NCBI GenBank assembly: GCA_039930045.1
Contig: JBDSQB010000009.1
Location: forward strand, 1-64,000
From: Chthoniobacterales bacterium
Lineage (GTDB): Bacteria > Verrucomicrobiota > Verrucomicrobiia > Chthoniobacterales > DASVRZ01
Direction of reading: 5' to 3'
DNA length: 64,000 nucleotides
The position numbers and the translations under genes were made by a program. A model generated the notes under the pieces. It saw only the letters and a program-made list of their open reading frames with translations. It was not told the origin of the DNA and did not search any database. Positions 1 to 8,702 of this stretch are shown piece by piece. The number at the start of each line of letters is the position of its first letter. Position 1 is the stretch's first letter.

Positions 1-1290
1 CGGGAGCGTCAGCGGTGCCGGAGGCGGCCCGTAGAGTTGGAGGATCTTGATCCCCGACTCCACTGCCGCGTAGGCCGCCTGGCCCAGGCCGCAGATAGAG
101 GCGTCGCGCATGCCGGCGCCGACCTCGTCCAGGAGCCGCAGCTCCGCCGAGGCGCCCTGCTTGCCGCAGCCCGCGGCGATCCGGCCCAGGGCCTCTTCCT
201 GGCGCACCGTGCCCACCCGGCAGGGCACGCATTGGCCGCAGGACTCGTCGCGGAAGAAGGCGGCAATGCGCTGGAGAACGGCCGGCAGGTCGGCCCGCTC
301 GTCGAAGGCCATCACCACACCGGAGCCGAGCGTGGTCCCCGCGGCGCGTGCATTCTCCAGGGTCAGCGGCAGGTCGATCTGGTCCGGCCTGAGGAAGGAG
401 CCGGCCGCCCCGCCCATCAGGACCGCCTGCAGCCTGCGGCCCTCGGCCACGCCGCCGGCTTTGTCCAGGAGAGCCAGGAGGCTCGTGCCCATGGGGACCT
501 CGTAGATCCCAGGTCGGGCGACGTTGCCGCTCAGGCAGAAGAGCCGCGTGCCGCTGGATTGTTCGGTCCCCATCTGAGCATAGGCCGCGCCGCCGCGCTC
601 CAGGATGGGCAGGACGTTGACCAGGGTCTCTACATTGTTGACCACCGTGGGCTTGCCAAAGAGGCCCTGCTCCACCGGGAAGGGCGGCTTGCTGCGCGGC
701 TCGCCCCGCCGGCCCTCGATGGACTCGAACAGCGCGGTCTCCTCGCCGCAGATGTAGGCTCCGGATCCCCGGCGCAGCTCGATGTCGAAGTGCAGGCCGC
801 TGCCCAGGATGTCCGGGCCCAGGAGTCCCGCGGTCCGAGCTTGGGCGAGCGCATTCGCCAAGCGCTCGTGCGCCAGTGGGTACTCGGCCCGCAAGTAGAC
901 ATAGCCATGTTCGCAGCCGGTGGCCAGGGCGGCGATGGTCATCGCCTCCACCACCGCGAAAGGGTCGCCGCACATCAAGACGCGATCCTTGAAGGTACCG
1001 GGCTCGGACTCGTCGGCGTTGCAGATCAGGTAATTTGGCTTCGGCCCGTCCTGTTTGATGAAGCCCCATTTCACTCCGCAGGGAAAACCAGCGCCGCCGC
1101 GACCGCGCAAACCGGAGGCCTTCACCTCGTTGACGATGTCCACGGGTTGCATCGTGATGGCTTTTTTCAGTTCCTCGTAACCGCCGTCGTTGAGATACGA
1201 CTCGATGTCGTTGCTCCAACCCGGACGGTCGATGTTTTTGAAAATCATCCGGCGCTCACCGGGATGCGGCTGTTTGATTAGAGAAACCAT
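1..1290 (-). CDS. nuoF: NADH-quinone oxidoreductase subunit F (partial, C-terminus off the window)
   Basis: This is the 51-kDa FMN/NADH-binding subunit of complex I, which takes electrons from NADH. The frame runs open for 430 codons from ATG at 1290 to the window edge. Visible motifs are the glycine-rich FMN segment GLRGRGGAGFPCGVKW, the NADEPGTF-type segment (NADESEPGTF), GAYICGEETAL, and the 4Fe-4S motif ESCGQCVPC near the C-terminus. It lies 3 bp after nuoE on the same strand. The oddity is composition: the last two-thirds (positions 1 to ~950) is near 75% GC, while the 5' end (1080-1260) is near 58%. The high-GC part reads like the FdsB/NuoF-type proteins of other phyla. The gene may therefore be an assembly chimera or a recombinant. 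Confidence 0.9.
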   Translation of the reverse strand, partial: MVSLIKQPHPGERRMIFKNIDRPGWSNDIESYLNDGGYEELKKAITMQPVDIVNEVKASGLRGRGGAGFPCGVKWGFIKQDGPKPNYLICNADESEPGTFKDRVLMCGDPFAVVEAMTIAALATGCEHGYVYLRAEYPLAHERLANALAQARTAGLLGPDILGSGLHFDIELRRGSGAYICGEETALFESIEGRRGEPRSKPPFPVEQGLFGKPTVVNNVETLVNVLPILERGGAAYAQMGTEQSSGTRLFCLSGNVARPGIYEVPMGTSLLALLDKAGGVAEGRRLQAVLMGGAAGSFLRPDQIDLPLTLENARAAGTTLGSGVVMAFDERADLPAVLQRIAAFFRDESCGQCVPCRVGTVRQEEALGRIAAGCGKQGASAELRLLDEVGAGMRDASICGLGQAAYAAVESGIKILQLYGPPPAPLTLP

Positions 1291-1293
1291 AAA

Positions 1294-1812
1294 TTAAACG
1301 GCGTATTCTTCCTTGTCGGCGCAGTTGTCGAGGAGCGTGGTCGCCTCGTCGTGGGTCACGCCCTCGTAGAAATCGTCGCCAATCATACAAACCGGCGCGG
1401 TGCCGCAACTGGCGAGGCATTCGACAAATTCGATGGAAAATTTTCCATCCTCGCTCACGGAAATCGGGTCGCCGTGGCCGCCATGTTCATGCCGGTGAAT
1501 GCCCGCTTTCTGGCAAAAATGGTCCATCAACTCGTAACTCCCGCCCATTGCGCAGGAGAGCGTGCGGCAAACGCGAATGTGATGCAATCCCGCCGGTTTG
1601 CGGCGAAACATCGGGTAAAACGTGACGACTTCGAGGACGTTGATCGGCTGCAACTCGAGTTTGGTTGCAATCCAGGTGATCGTTTCATCGCTGATGTAGC
1701 CCATTTCCTCCTGAAACAGGTGCAGCAGCGGCAGGGTGGCCGACCGTTTGGAAACGGGATAATGGGTAATCGTTTCGTCGATCTTGGCAGCAAAGTCAGT
1801 GGGAAGGTCCAT
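1294..1812 (-). CDS. nuoE: NADH-quinone oxidoreductase subunit E
   Basis: This is the 24-kDa thioredoxin-fold subunit of complex I, carrying one [2Fe-2S] cluster beside NuoF. The 172-residue length is normal. The cluster cysteines appear as CRTLSC and, further on, CLASCG. An N-terminal helical part contains HLFQEEMGYIS and a VTFYPMF segment typical of the family. The start at 1812 (MDLPTDF) was chosen over a longer frame to 2067 because family homology begins here. It is followed after 3 bp by nuoF and is surely co-transcribed with it. No nuoD or other complex I genes are visible upstream; the next gene on that side is a pilin operon. Confidence 0.95.
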   Translation of the reverse strand: MDLPTDFAAKIDETITHYPVSKRSATLPLLHLFQEEMGYISDETITWIATKLELQPINVLEVVTFYPMFRRKPAGLHHIRVCRTLSCAMGGSYELMDHFCQKAGIHRHEHGGHGDPISVSEDGKFSIEFVECLASCGTAPVCMIGDDFYEGVTHDEATTLLDNCADKEEYAV

Positions 1813-1928
1813 GTGGTGTCTCGGTTCCGAAGTGGTCGGCAAATTTAATAACCGATAAAGGAACGCCACGAAAACGAAAAAATGGACACCGACGCCTATT
1901 CTTTCCGAAACGGGGCCGGGGCTGGCTA

Positions 1929-2501
1929 TTATTGGGCGTCCATCCAATGCCAGGAACAGAGGCTGCCTTCCAGGGCTTGGCTGAAGGTCTGAAACTGTTT
2001 CGCTGGCGCAGTGGAGACGATTTCCAAATACTCTTTGCCGAGATTGATGAAGGTCACGCGCAGACAAAATTTCTGCCCGTAAAAGGCGTAGGTGAGGTCG
2101 GCGGTGTAAAACTCGCCATTGGCAATGAGATGCTGTCCGGTGGATTCGGCGATGGTGACGTTTTGAGTTTCACTCGGCACCAGCTTCAGCGCGGCGGCCT
2201 TCAGATTTTTCAGCGTGTCGGCGTTAAAGGAAGCGGGCTTCGGGATTGGACACACTTGGAAATACGCCTGCCCTTGTCCGTTGGAGTCGTCGAGAGTGAG
2301 TCGGCTGCCGCTGCCAGTGGCTTTCCAGCCTGTGGGCGGCCCGTAGGCCACTCGTTGAGCCCCATCGGGAAAGCTCAAAAAATGAATCGGATACGTGTCG
2401 ATCATCTGCGTTTCCTGCCGGGGCGTGAAATCCAGCGCGAACGCGGCGGACGCTCCCCAAGCGGAGACGCAGGCGATCAACAGACGAGAAGCGGTTTTCA
2501 T
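1929..2501 (-). CDS. Secreted protein of unknown function at the end of a pilin operon
   Basis: This is a 190-residue protein with a clear signal peptide (MKTASRLLIACVSAWGASAAFA, cleavage expected after AFA) and a mature part of mixed alpha/beta character. I do not recognise the family. It contains the segment FLSFPDGAQRVAYGPPTGW and two scattered cysteines. Its start codon overlaps the stop of the preceding PilX-like gene by 4 bp, so it is translationally coupled to the minor-pilin genes. By position it could be a periplasmic accessory of the pilus or secretion machine. That is inference from context only. Confidence 0.7.
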   Translation of the reverse strand: MKTASRLLIACVSAWGASAAFALDFTPRQETQMIDTYPIHFLSFPDGAQRVAYGPPTGWKATGSGSRLTLDDSNGQGQAYFQVCPIPKPASFNADTLKNLKAAALKLVPSETQNVTIAESTGQHLIANGEFYTADLTYAFYGQKFCLRVTFINLGKEYLEIVSTAPAKQFQTFSQALEGSLCSWHWMDAQ

Positions 2502-4450
2502 TGCAGGAACCAGCGTCCGTCGGTCTTCGAGTAGGAAACGAGATAGGGCGTGCCGGGCGGCGGATTATTCACGAGGCGGCTGTCGAAGTTCCAGCGGCGT
2601 TTCGGAGCACTATAAACATTGGATTTGCCCCAAGGCTGGTTGGCTTGCTGGCTCTGAAACATTTCCACCATGGAGCCCCAGTAGGTGAATTCAATGTTGG
2701 TCCAGTCTTCGAGGAAACGCGGGAAATTCTCCGCGCCACCACTGTAGGCCGAGCTGGTGGTTTCCACGTTGCCGGTCATGAAGGCGGAATTCACGGTGGT
2801 GCGCGAGGCGGCGGTGACGGTGGTGGTGGAGGAGTTCACCGTGGCGTCGTTCCAGGCGTTGGAGAGGACGGTGACGGCGTCGGCGATGATGGCCGCTGGC
2901 TGCTGGATGGTACCGGTAATGGTGGGCTTGGTCTGATCGGGCGTGGAGGAGTTCGAGACGGGCTGCGTGGAGGGGGTGCGATCGGTGGTGGCCGTGGTGG
3001 CGTAGGTCCCATTGGTATTGTAGTCGCCCTGCACATAGACTGGGTTTTGACTGGCAAAGGTGAGCCCGCCACTCGGCAAAGCGGCACCGCGGATGAGACG
3101 GATGCCTTTGCGAGTGGTGCTGGTGCCACGCGAGTCGTAAACGTAGATGGTTTTGTTCCCGGCGAAGTATTTCGGGTCGGTGGTGGCGAGTTTCGAGCGA
3201 GCGGTGAGTTGACTTACATCGATATCTGTCACGTCCACATTTCCGCCCCAGCGGTTGTCGCGCACGGTCTTGCTGGGGGTGAAGACGGCGGCGAGAGTGG
3301 CGTCAGGCGCAACTCCATAAATGCTGTAGCCGTTGGCATCCTCTCCAGTTTTAACTTTTACGCTGACGGTGGCGGGACTGCCGCTGATTTGGACAAGAAG
3401 GTCTGCCTTGTTGTAATAACGCTGGCCAGCGATCTCGGCGGGATCGGGGTAGCTGGCGTTCGGGGGTTCGATGATCTCCTGAAAGTCGTCGTTGTTCGGA
3501 TTGGAATCCGTCGTGTTAAACGTACTGCTGGAGATATCGATGACTTTTTGCTGGGTGCCTGCGGTGGGCGGCGAAGTACTGGTCCAGTTGTCGAGATAGC
3601 CGTTGGAAACAGAGGAGCCAGAGACCAGGTCGGTGCCGCCGCCGTAAATGGGTGCCGAGGTGGGAAACAAGTTGGAGCCGCTGATGCGCCGGGAGTCGCC
3701 TGGCGCGTAGTTGCCCTCCATGCCGTTGCCGTAGGTCACGCGTCCCATCATGTGGACGCTGTTTTCTGCGGCGTAGAAAGTGCCGTTGCTGTGGATCCAG
3801 CCGTTGATGATCATGTCGGGACCCGGATGCAGCTCGAGGTTGTCATTATAGAAAATGGCGAAGCTCCAGGGAGATTTAAAGCGCTTGACGAAATAGCGAT
3901 TAGTCTCCACATGCACGCTTGCGCCAGTGGTGCTGCGGTCGCGGATGGGAACTGTGACGCCAACGTGGGCTTTGTAGTAGAAATTGCGCAATCCGGTGTC
4001 CGCGCCGATGGCGGGGCGGAGATAGTCCTCGCCGGTCGTCTTGGTGGGCGTCACCGAGGTGGTGACGTCATTTCCAAAGCCATCAATGTGGGTGATCTTG
4101 AAATCCTTTTTGAAGCCATCGCTGCCCACTGTGAGGTCCTGAGTGTAATAAAAGCCGGTGGCACTGCTCGCGACGGAGGCGGAAACCGGCGTGTAGGAGG
4201 CCAGAGTCGTCTTTAAGTCCGCTGTGGTGATCTCGCCGACTGCGCCGCGATTCTGGCTGGCGGTTTTCCAGACCGTGAACGCCTGGTCGATGAGACCGTC
4301 GGCGATGTTGGCGGCAGCTTGATACGCCTCGGTGCGCTCGCCGTTTTTATCCATGGCGGTGGTGAAGTCAAAGGAGACGCTGATGAGCGCGGCAAAAGTC
4401 GCGATGATCATCATGGTGATGACGATGGTGTTGCCTTGTTCGTTTTTCAT
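2498..4450 (-). CDS. PilX-like large pilus assembly protein (hypothetical)
   Basis: This 650-residue protein begins MKNEQGNTIVITMMIIATFAALISVSFDF, one N-terminal hydrophobic helix like that of PilX/GspK-type minor pilins. It lacks the usual G|FTLxE cleavage motif. The rest is a long Ser/Thr/Asn-rich beta-type region. The start at 4450 was chosen over a longer frame because the upstream extension would overlap the previous gene and the helix begins here. Order on the strand is PilV-like, PilW-like, this gene, then a secreted protein, matching the pilV-pilW-pilX order of minor-pilin operons. Its large size is unusual for PilX, and an adhesin-like role is possible. Confidence 0.65.
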   Translation of the reverse strand: MKNEQGNTIVITMMIIATFAALISVSFDFTTAMDKNGERTEAYQAAANIADGLIDQAFTVWKTASQNRGAVGEITTADLKTTLASYTPVSASVASSATGFYYTQDLTVGSDGFKKDFKITHIDGFGNDVTTSVTPTKTTGEDYLRPAIGADTGLRNFYYKAHVGVTVPIRDRSTTGASVHVETNRYFVKRFKSPWSFAIFYNDNLELHPGPDMIINGWIHSNGTFYAAENSVHMMGRVTYGNGMEGNYAPGDSRRISGSNLFPTSAPIYGGGTDLVSGSSVSNGYLDNWTSTSPPTAGTQQKVIDISSSTFNTTDSNPNNDDFQEIIEPPNASYPDPAEIAGQRYYNKADLLVQISGSPATVSVKVKTGEDANGYSIYGVAPDATLAAVFTPSKTVRDNRWGGNVDVTDIDVSQLTARSKLATTDPKYFAGNKTIYVYDSRGTSTTRKGIRLIRGAALPSGGLTFASQNPVYVQGDYNTNGTYATTATTDRTPSTQPVSNSSTPDQTKPTITGTIQQPAAIIADAVTVLSNAWNDATVNSSTTTVTAASRTTVNSAFMTGNVETTSSAYSGGAENFPRFLEDWTNIEFTYWGSMVEMFQSQQANQPWGKSNVYSAPKRRWNFDSRLVNNPPPGTPYLVSYSKTDGRWFLQ

Positions 4451-4460
4451 GGCGGTGATC

Positions 4461-5396
4461 TCAGTTATAGACGGTGCTTTGGAGCATGGTGCATTTGGCG
4501 GGAATGGTTTCATTGAGGACCATGCGGTCTCCAATGTATTTGCGGACACCGGTGTCGGCGTTGATGGAAATAAGCTGGACGGTGACGCTGCTGCTTCCCG
4601 TCGGAATGGAGAAGGCACCGTCGGGCAACGTCAAGGTGCCGGCAGGCAGATAGGTGGTCATGTCCCGGTTGGTAACGGTGTAACTCGTGGTCACCAAGGC
4701 ATCGGGATAAAACCGGACCTCCGTATTTGTGGGCAAACCATCACTGTCCGTCGCCGTGGTCGTAGGCACCACGCAATACGCTGCCAGTCGCGCGATATAG
4801 ATGAGAGTCGGCTCAATCGGCGGAGTGGGATACGTATTCGGGCTGATGTTCAGGTTGACGCCGAGATCCTTCACCGTGACCGTGGTCGGGCTGCCCAGGG
4901 AGACAGCCGTGATCGTGCGCGTCAGGGTGTTTCCCAAAATATCCGAGATGTCGGGAAAAATCAGGATGTCGCCCACTTTCGGCGAAACGGTCTGCTGTGG
5001 GATTTTCAGGGACACCGACGAAGTAGCGGACACCGTCGGGATGCTGTAAGTATTGGTGCTGCTGGAAACAACGTAAGAGGCTTTGGAATTGAGCAGCAAA
5101 GGAAACCGCACGCCCTGGCCCGTCGCTGTAGAAACGCTCTGAAAACTGCCACTCACCAGCTTGACCAATTCGGGACGTCCGACTGATTCGTGCAAATCTT
5201 GAATCAGGCGGAGCGAGGCCATGCGCACCGTAAGATTGGAATGGTTGGTGGCGATGTTTTTGGAGAAAAGAATCATTCCCCCATTCAGAACGGTGTAAAT
5301 CACGCCGCCCACGATGGTCAACATGCCCATGGAAATGGCGAGTTCCATGAGGGTGAAGGCCCTTGAAGAAAAGCGGCTGGCAGATGTCTTATTCAT
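4461..5396 (-). CDS. Prepilin-type protein, PilW-like
   Basis: This 311-residue protein has a type IV prepilin N-terminus: a short basic leader followed by FTLMELAISMGMLTIVGG and a hydrophobic helix. The glutamate at +5 needed for N-methylation and assembly is present. The residue before the cleavage point is Ala (SSRA|FTLME) where Gly is almost invariant, so processing by PilD may be weak, or the true cut may differ. It overlaps the PilV-like gene by 8 bp and is followed by the PilX-like gene. Its likely role is as a minor pilin or pseudopilin priming a type IV pilus or type II secretion pseudopilus in the inner membrane and periplasm. Confidence 0.8.
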   Translation of the reverse strand: MNKTSASRFSSRAFTLMELAISMGMLTIVGGVIYTVLNGGMILFSKNIATNHSNLTVRMASLRLIQDLHESVGRPELVKLVSGSFQSVSTATGQGVRFPLLLNSKASYVVSSSTNTYSIPTVSATSSVSLKIPQQTVSPKVGDILIFPDISDILGNTLTRTITAVSLGSPTTVTVKDLGVNLNISPNTYPTPPIEPTLIYIARLAAYCVVPTTTATDSDGLPTNTEVRFYPDALVTTSYTVTNRDMTTYLPAGTLTLPDGAFSIPTGSSSVTVQLISINADTGVRKYIGDRMVLNETIPAKCTMLQSTVYN

Positions 5397-5973
5397 CGAG
5401 TGAGCGGAAAGTGCTGAAGCGGACTTGGTATCGGTAGGCTGACTCGAAAGCCGCCTGAGTGGTGTAGGTGTAGGAAGCGTTGTTGGTCGCGCTGTTGCTG
5501 CCGCGATAGTTGTAGCCCACGGTCACGTCCACCTGACGCAAAGACGAATTGATGATCGTTATCTTCCGGAGCAACTGCCCGTTGACGATGGTCGTGCCTT
5601 TGTTCGCCCCAATCTGGAGTCCCACCGGGGAAATCACCACGCTGTAAGCACGTCCACTGGCATCCGTGCCCGACGCGGCCCAGCTATCTCCCGTGGCCAG
5701 AGTGCCGCCCTCGGATTGCACCCGCAAAATCTGCGGAACGCTGCTCGTCGCCGTGTAAGGCCGGGCCGACATCACATCATCAATCTCCTGCTGGGCCATG
5801 ACGACAGCCGCCGTTCCGATCCGGCTCCGGGAGCTCTGCCTGTTCAGCACCAGAAAAGTCGAGGTGATGCTCAGGAAAATAATCGCGAGCAAAGTCATGG
5901 AAATCAGGATTTCCGTCAGAGTGAAGCCGATCTTTCTCTTAAAAAAACCAGGAAATATGAGGACGGGCGACAT
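5389..5973 (-). CDS. Prepilin-type protein, PilV-like
   Basis: This 194-residue protein has a canonical prepilin leader (a basic stretch, then KIG|FTLTEILISMTLLAIIFL), including the invariant Gly at -1 and Glu at +5. It is the first gene of a four-gene minus-strand operon (PilV-, PilW-, PilX-like, secreted protein) with overlapping ends. A minor pilin or pseudopilin role is inferred from the leader and gene order. No pilin peptidase, secretin or major pilin is nearby. The only other pilus gene in the window is the GspE/PilB ATPase at 32-34 kb. Confidence 0.82.
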   Translation of the reverse strand: MSPVLIFPGFFKRKIGFTLTEILISMTLLAIIFLSITSTFLVLNRQSSRSRIGTAAVVMAQQEIDDVMSARPYTATSSVPQILRVQSEGGTLATGDSWAASGTDASGRAYSVVISPVGLQIGANKGTTIVNGQLLRKITIINSSLRQVDVTVGYNYRGSNSATNNASYTYTTQAAFESAYRYQVRFSTFRSLDE

Positions 5974-6088
5974 GACCCGTCTTAATACGCAGCTTCCATA
6001 CCATTGCTCCCCGCCGCGTGTTTTTACCTCAGATAGTCGGCAATTCCAAGAAGTTTTTCTTAGAATTGCGTCTCACTTCTCAAGAATG

Positions 6089-6161
<73 letters not shown>

Positions 6162-6265
6162 GGTCACTGGGCCTGTCATGGAATACAGGCGCTGTCAGTA
6201 TGTGTTGAAAAAGCTTTTCGGCAACCAAAAAGGCGGCCTCATTCCCATGGAACTCGACTCTCGTT

Positions 6266-7432
6266 TTATCCAGCCAGCAAACCAGCCATGTAGGCGGCGG
6301 GTTGGAAATTCTCGATGAGCACTTCGGTGCGGCCGTGGCGCGACATGCGGACTTGAGGGACGTTGATCTCGGGGGTTTTCGCCGGGGAGAAAAGGATGTC
6401 GTCGTGCGTGGCGTTGGCTTTTGTTTTGAACATGCTCGGAACCAGATTGCCGCCGAGGTGATCGCTGCGCCCGGTGGCGACGTGCATCGTGCCGAGGACT
6501 TTTTCATCCTGAATGTCGCGACCGGAAACGGGCAGCACTTGCGTCCCGAAACCGAGTTCGCCCAATTCGCCGGTAACCGGATCGTAGGCCAGTTTCGCGT
6601 TGTGCTCGGCGACGGTTCCCGGGTTGCCGCGCACGAAATCCGCGTGAACGATTCGCCCGCCGGTTACGTTCATGATTCCCAAAGTGCCGTCCTCGTATTT
6701 CGAGGGAAACTGCCCCTCGGCTCCGGTGGGGACGTAATAAATTTCACCCGCCGGCAGATTGGCAATGTCTGGACCGCCGCGACAGAGGCCGTGGCTTTTT
6801 TGCGCCTCCTGACCGTCGAGCTGGAGGCGCAGCGTGTATTTCGCGTCGTCCAGAGTGTAATCGATCTCGACCCAGTCCGCGTTCGTCATGCCGAGGCGCA
6901 GCTTTTCCGCATCGCGGCTGACTTCGTCGTAATCCACGGCCAGGCCGGAGCCGAGGATGATCTCATTCACCCCATGCAGCGTCGCGCCGCGGAAGCCGTA
7001 TTGCTTGGCAAAAGCCGTCAGCGGCGCGGTCGCCGAGTAGGTGGAAATGCAGAGAATGATCTGGTAATTCGGGTAAACGTCGCGCTCCAGGCTGACTTGT
7101 TTTCCCACGGGAGTGAACGCCTCGTCGCCCATGTCGAGGTTGCTGCCGCCGGTGATTTCAAAGGCGTAGAAATCCACGTTTCCGACGTTGATCGCCGCAC
7201 CCTCGCCGTTGAGCAAACCCTGGTAGAAGACCTCGTAGGCGTTACGCTGGATGGTGAGTTCCGGGTTTTTCAGAAAGGCGAAATCCTTCACCTCGGCTGG
7301 GTTTTCGAGATCGATCAGGATGGCCACATTTTCGCCGCCCTTCGGATGAAAGACCGTTTTCAACAGACGCGAGAGGCTAAATTCGGGGAAACCCGCGATG
7401 CGGGGAATGGCGGGTGCGGTGGCGGTGATCAT
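6266..7432 (-). CDS. Putative M29-type metallopeptidase (aminopeptidase T-like)
   Basis: This 388-residue soluble protein has no signal peptide. The C-terminal third resembles the thermophilic metalloprotease (M29) fold. It has LGTMHVATGRSDHLGGN, which recalls the GTxHLAxG...HxGG segment of that family, and a later HDDILFSP segment where M29 enzymes have an HxD metal ligand. The N-terminal half (ILIDLENPAEVKDF) is less clear. If right, it is a cytosolic metal-dependent aminopeptidase. The assignment rests on motif resemblance only, and a relative that has lost activity cannot be excluded. It stands alone, facing away from aroC across a 177-bp gap. Confidence 0.5.
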   Translation of the reverse strand: MITATAPAIPRIAGFPEFSLSRLLKTVFHPKGGENVAILIDLENPAEVKDFAFLKNPELTIQRNAYEVFYQGLLNGEGAAINVGNVDFYAFEITGGSNLDMGDEAFTPVGKQVSLERDVYPNYQIILCISTYSATAPLTAFAKQYGFRGATLHGVNEIILGSGLAVDYDEVSRDAEKLRLGMTNADWVEIDYTLDDAKYTLRLQLDGQEAQKSHGLCRGGPDIANLPAGEIYYVPTGAEGQFPSKYEDGTLGIMNVTGGRIVHADFVRGNPGTVAEHNAKLAYDPVTGELGELGFGTQVLPVSGRDIQDEKVLGTMHVATGRSDHLGGNLVPSMFKTKANATHDDILFSPAKTPEINVPQVRMSRHGRTEVLIENFQPAAYMAGLLAG

Positions 7433-7609
7433 AACGTCATGTTCGGTGGTTATCGAAGAATGTCAAAACTCGGATGCAGCTTACCCCGAGCAGGTCTTCA
7501 GTGTAAATCCTGATACGACTGCAACTCCCCCCCGCGATGCAGCGGAGTTGCATAAAACTGGAGTTTTTATTCGCGCCCAGCGGCGGCCTTTGCTTTGCTG
7601 TGCGGTCAC

Positions 7610-8701
7610 ATGTCGAGTCAACTGGGCCAGCTATTTCGCATTTCCACCTGGGGTGAATCCCACGGGGGCGGCGTTGGCGTGGTCATTGATGGCTGCCCGG
7701 CGCGACTGGAACTCAGCGAGGCCGATATTCAAGTCGATCTCGACCGGCGGCGTCCGGGTCAAAGCGAGATCGTGACCCCGCGCGACGAAGCGGACGAATG
7801 CCGGATTTTGAGCGGCGTTTTCCAGGGAAAAACCCTCGGGACTCCCATTTCCATCGTGGTGATGAACAAGGACGCGCGCCCGTCGGCTTACACCGAGATG
7901 GAGACCGCGTTTCGCCCATCGCACGCAGATTTTACCTACGAGGAAAAATACGGGATTCGCAATCATCAAGGCGGCGGTCGCGCGTCGGCCCGCGAGACAA
8001 TTGGCCGCGTGGCGGCGGCGGCGGTCGCGAAGAAACTTTTCGCCCACATCGCACCGCAACTCGAGGTGCTGGCCTACGTGAAATCGATCTACAACATCGA
8101 GGCCGAAGTCGATCCGTCTACGGTGACTTTCAGTGCTATCGAAGGTAACATCGTGCGCTGTCCCGACGCGGCTGCGGTGGAAAAAATGATCGCGCTGATC
8201 AAACAAATGCGGACCGACGGCAACTCGGTCGGCGGCGTCGTCGAATGCGTCATCCGAAATTGTCCGACCGGCCTCGGCGAGCCCGTTTTCGACCGGTTGG
8301 AAGCCGACTTGGCAAAAGGAATGCTCAGTCTGCCCGCGACTAAAGGCTTTGAGATCGGTTCCGGTTTTTCCAGCACGCGCATGACGGGCGCGGAGCATAA
8401 CGATCCTTTTGTGATGCGTGAGGGAAAGGTCCGCACGACGACGAATTTCTCCGGCGGCACCCAGGGCGGCATCTCGAATGGCGAGGACATTTTCTTTCGT
8501 GTCGCCTTCAAACCCACGGCCACGATTACGCGCTCGCAGCAGACCGTCACCAAATCCGGCGAAGCAACAGAACTCGCCGCCCGCGGACGCCACGATCCAT
8601 GTGTGCTGCCGCGCGCCGTGCCGATGGTCGAGGCCATGGCCTGGCTAACATTAGCCGATCATTGGCTGCGGCAGCGCGCGACCGATATCGTTCCCCGCTA
8701 A
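7610..8701 (+). CDS. aroC: Chorismate synthase
   Basis: This enzyme converts 5-enolpyruvylshikimate-3-phosphate to chorismate using reduced FMN, the last shikimate-pathway step. The 363 residues are normal for the family. Signature motifs are present: [17 protein letters not shown] near the N-terminus, the [24 protein letters not shown]-type stretch, and the C-terminal [21 protein letters not shown] at 7610 (MSSQLGQLF) matches the conserved N-terminus better than the in-frame codon at 7595. It is followed after 1 bp by the cvpA-family gene and gatB, suggesting one transcript. DAHP synthase for the same pathway lies at 61.6-62.7 kb. Confidence 0.96.
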   Translation: MSSQLGQLFRISTWGESHGGGVGVVIDGCPARLELSEADIQVDLDRRRPGQSEIVTPRDEADECRILSGVFQGKTLGTPISIVVMNKDARPSAYTEMETAFRPSHADFTYEEKYGIRNHQGGGRASARETIGRVAAAAVAKKLFAHIAPQLEVLAYVKSIYNIEAEVDPSTVTFSAIEGNIVRCPDAAAVEKMIALIKQMRTDGNSVGGVVECVIRNCPTGLGEPVFDRLEADLAKGMLSLPATKGFEIGSGFSSTRMTGAEHNDPFVMREGKVRTTTNFSGGTQGGISNGEDIFFRVAFKPTATITRSQQTVTKSGEATELAARGRHDPCVLPRAVPMVEAMAWLTLADHWLRQRATDIVPR

Positions 8702-8702
8702 C

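Noticed and set aside
37-1281. Long open frame on the plus strand opposite nuoF
   Set aside because: The minus strand encodes clear NuoF motifs; the plus frame is open only because of very high GC and has no recognisable protein features.
2501-4216. 571-codon plus-strand frame opposite the PilX-like gene
   Set aside because: Gly/Val-rich low-complexity translation caused by codon structure of the real gene on the other strand.
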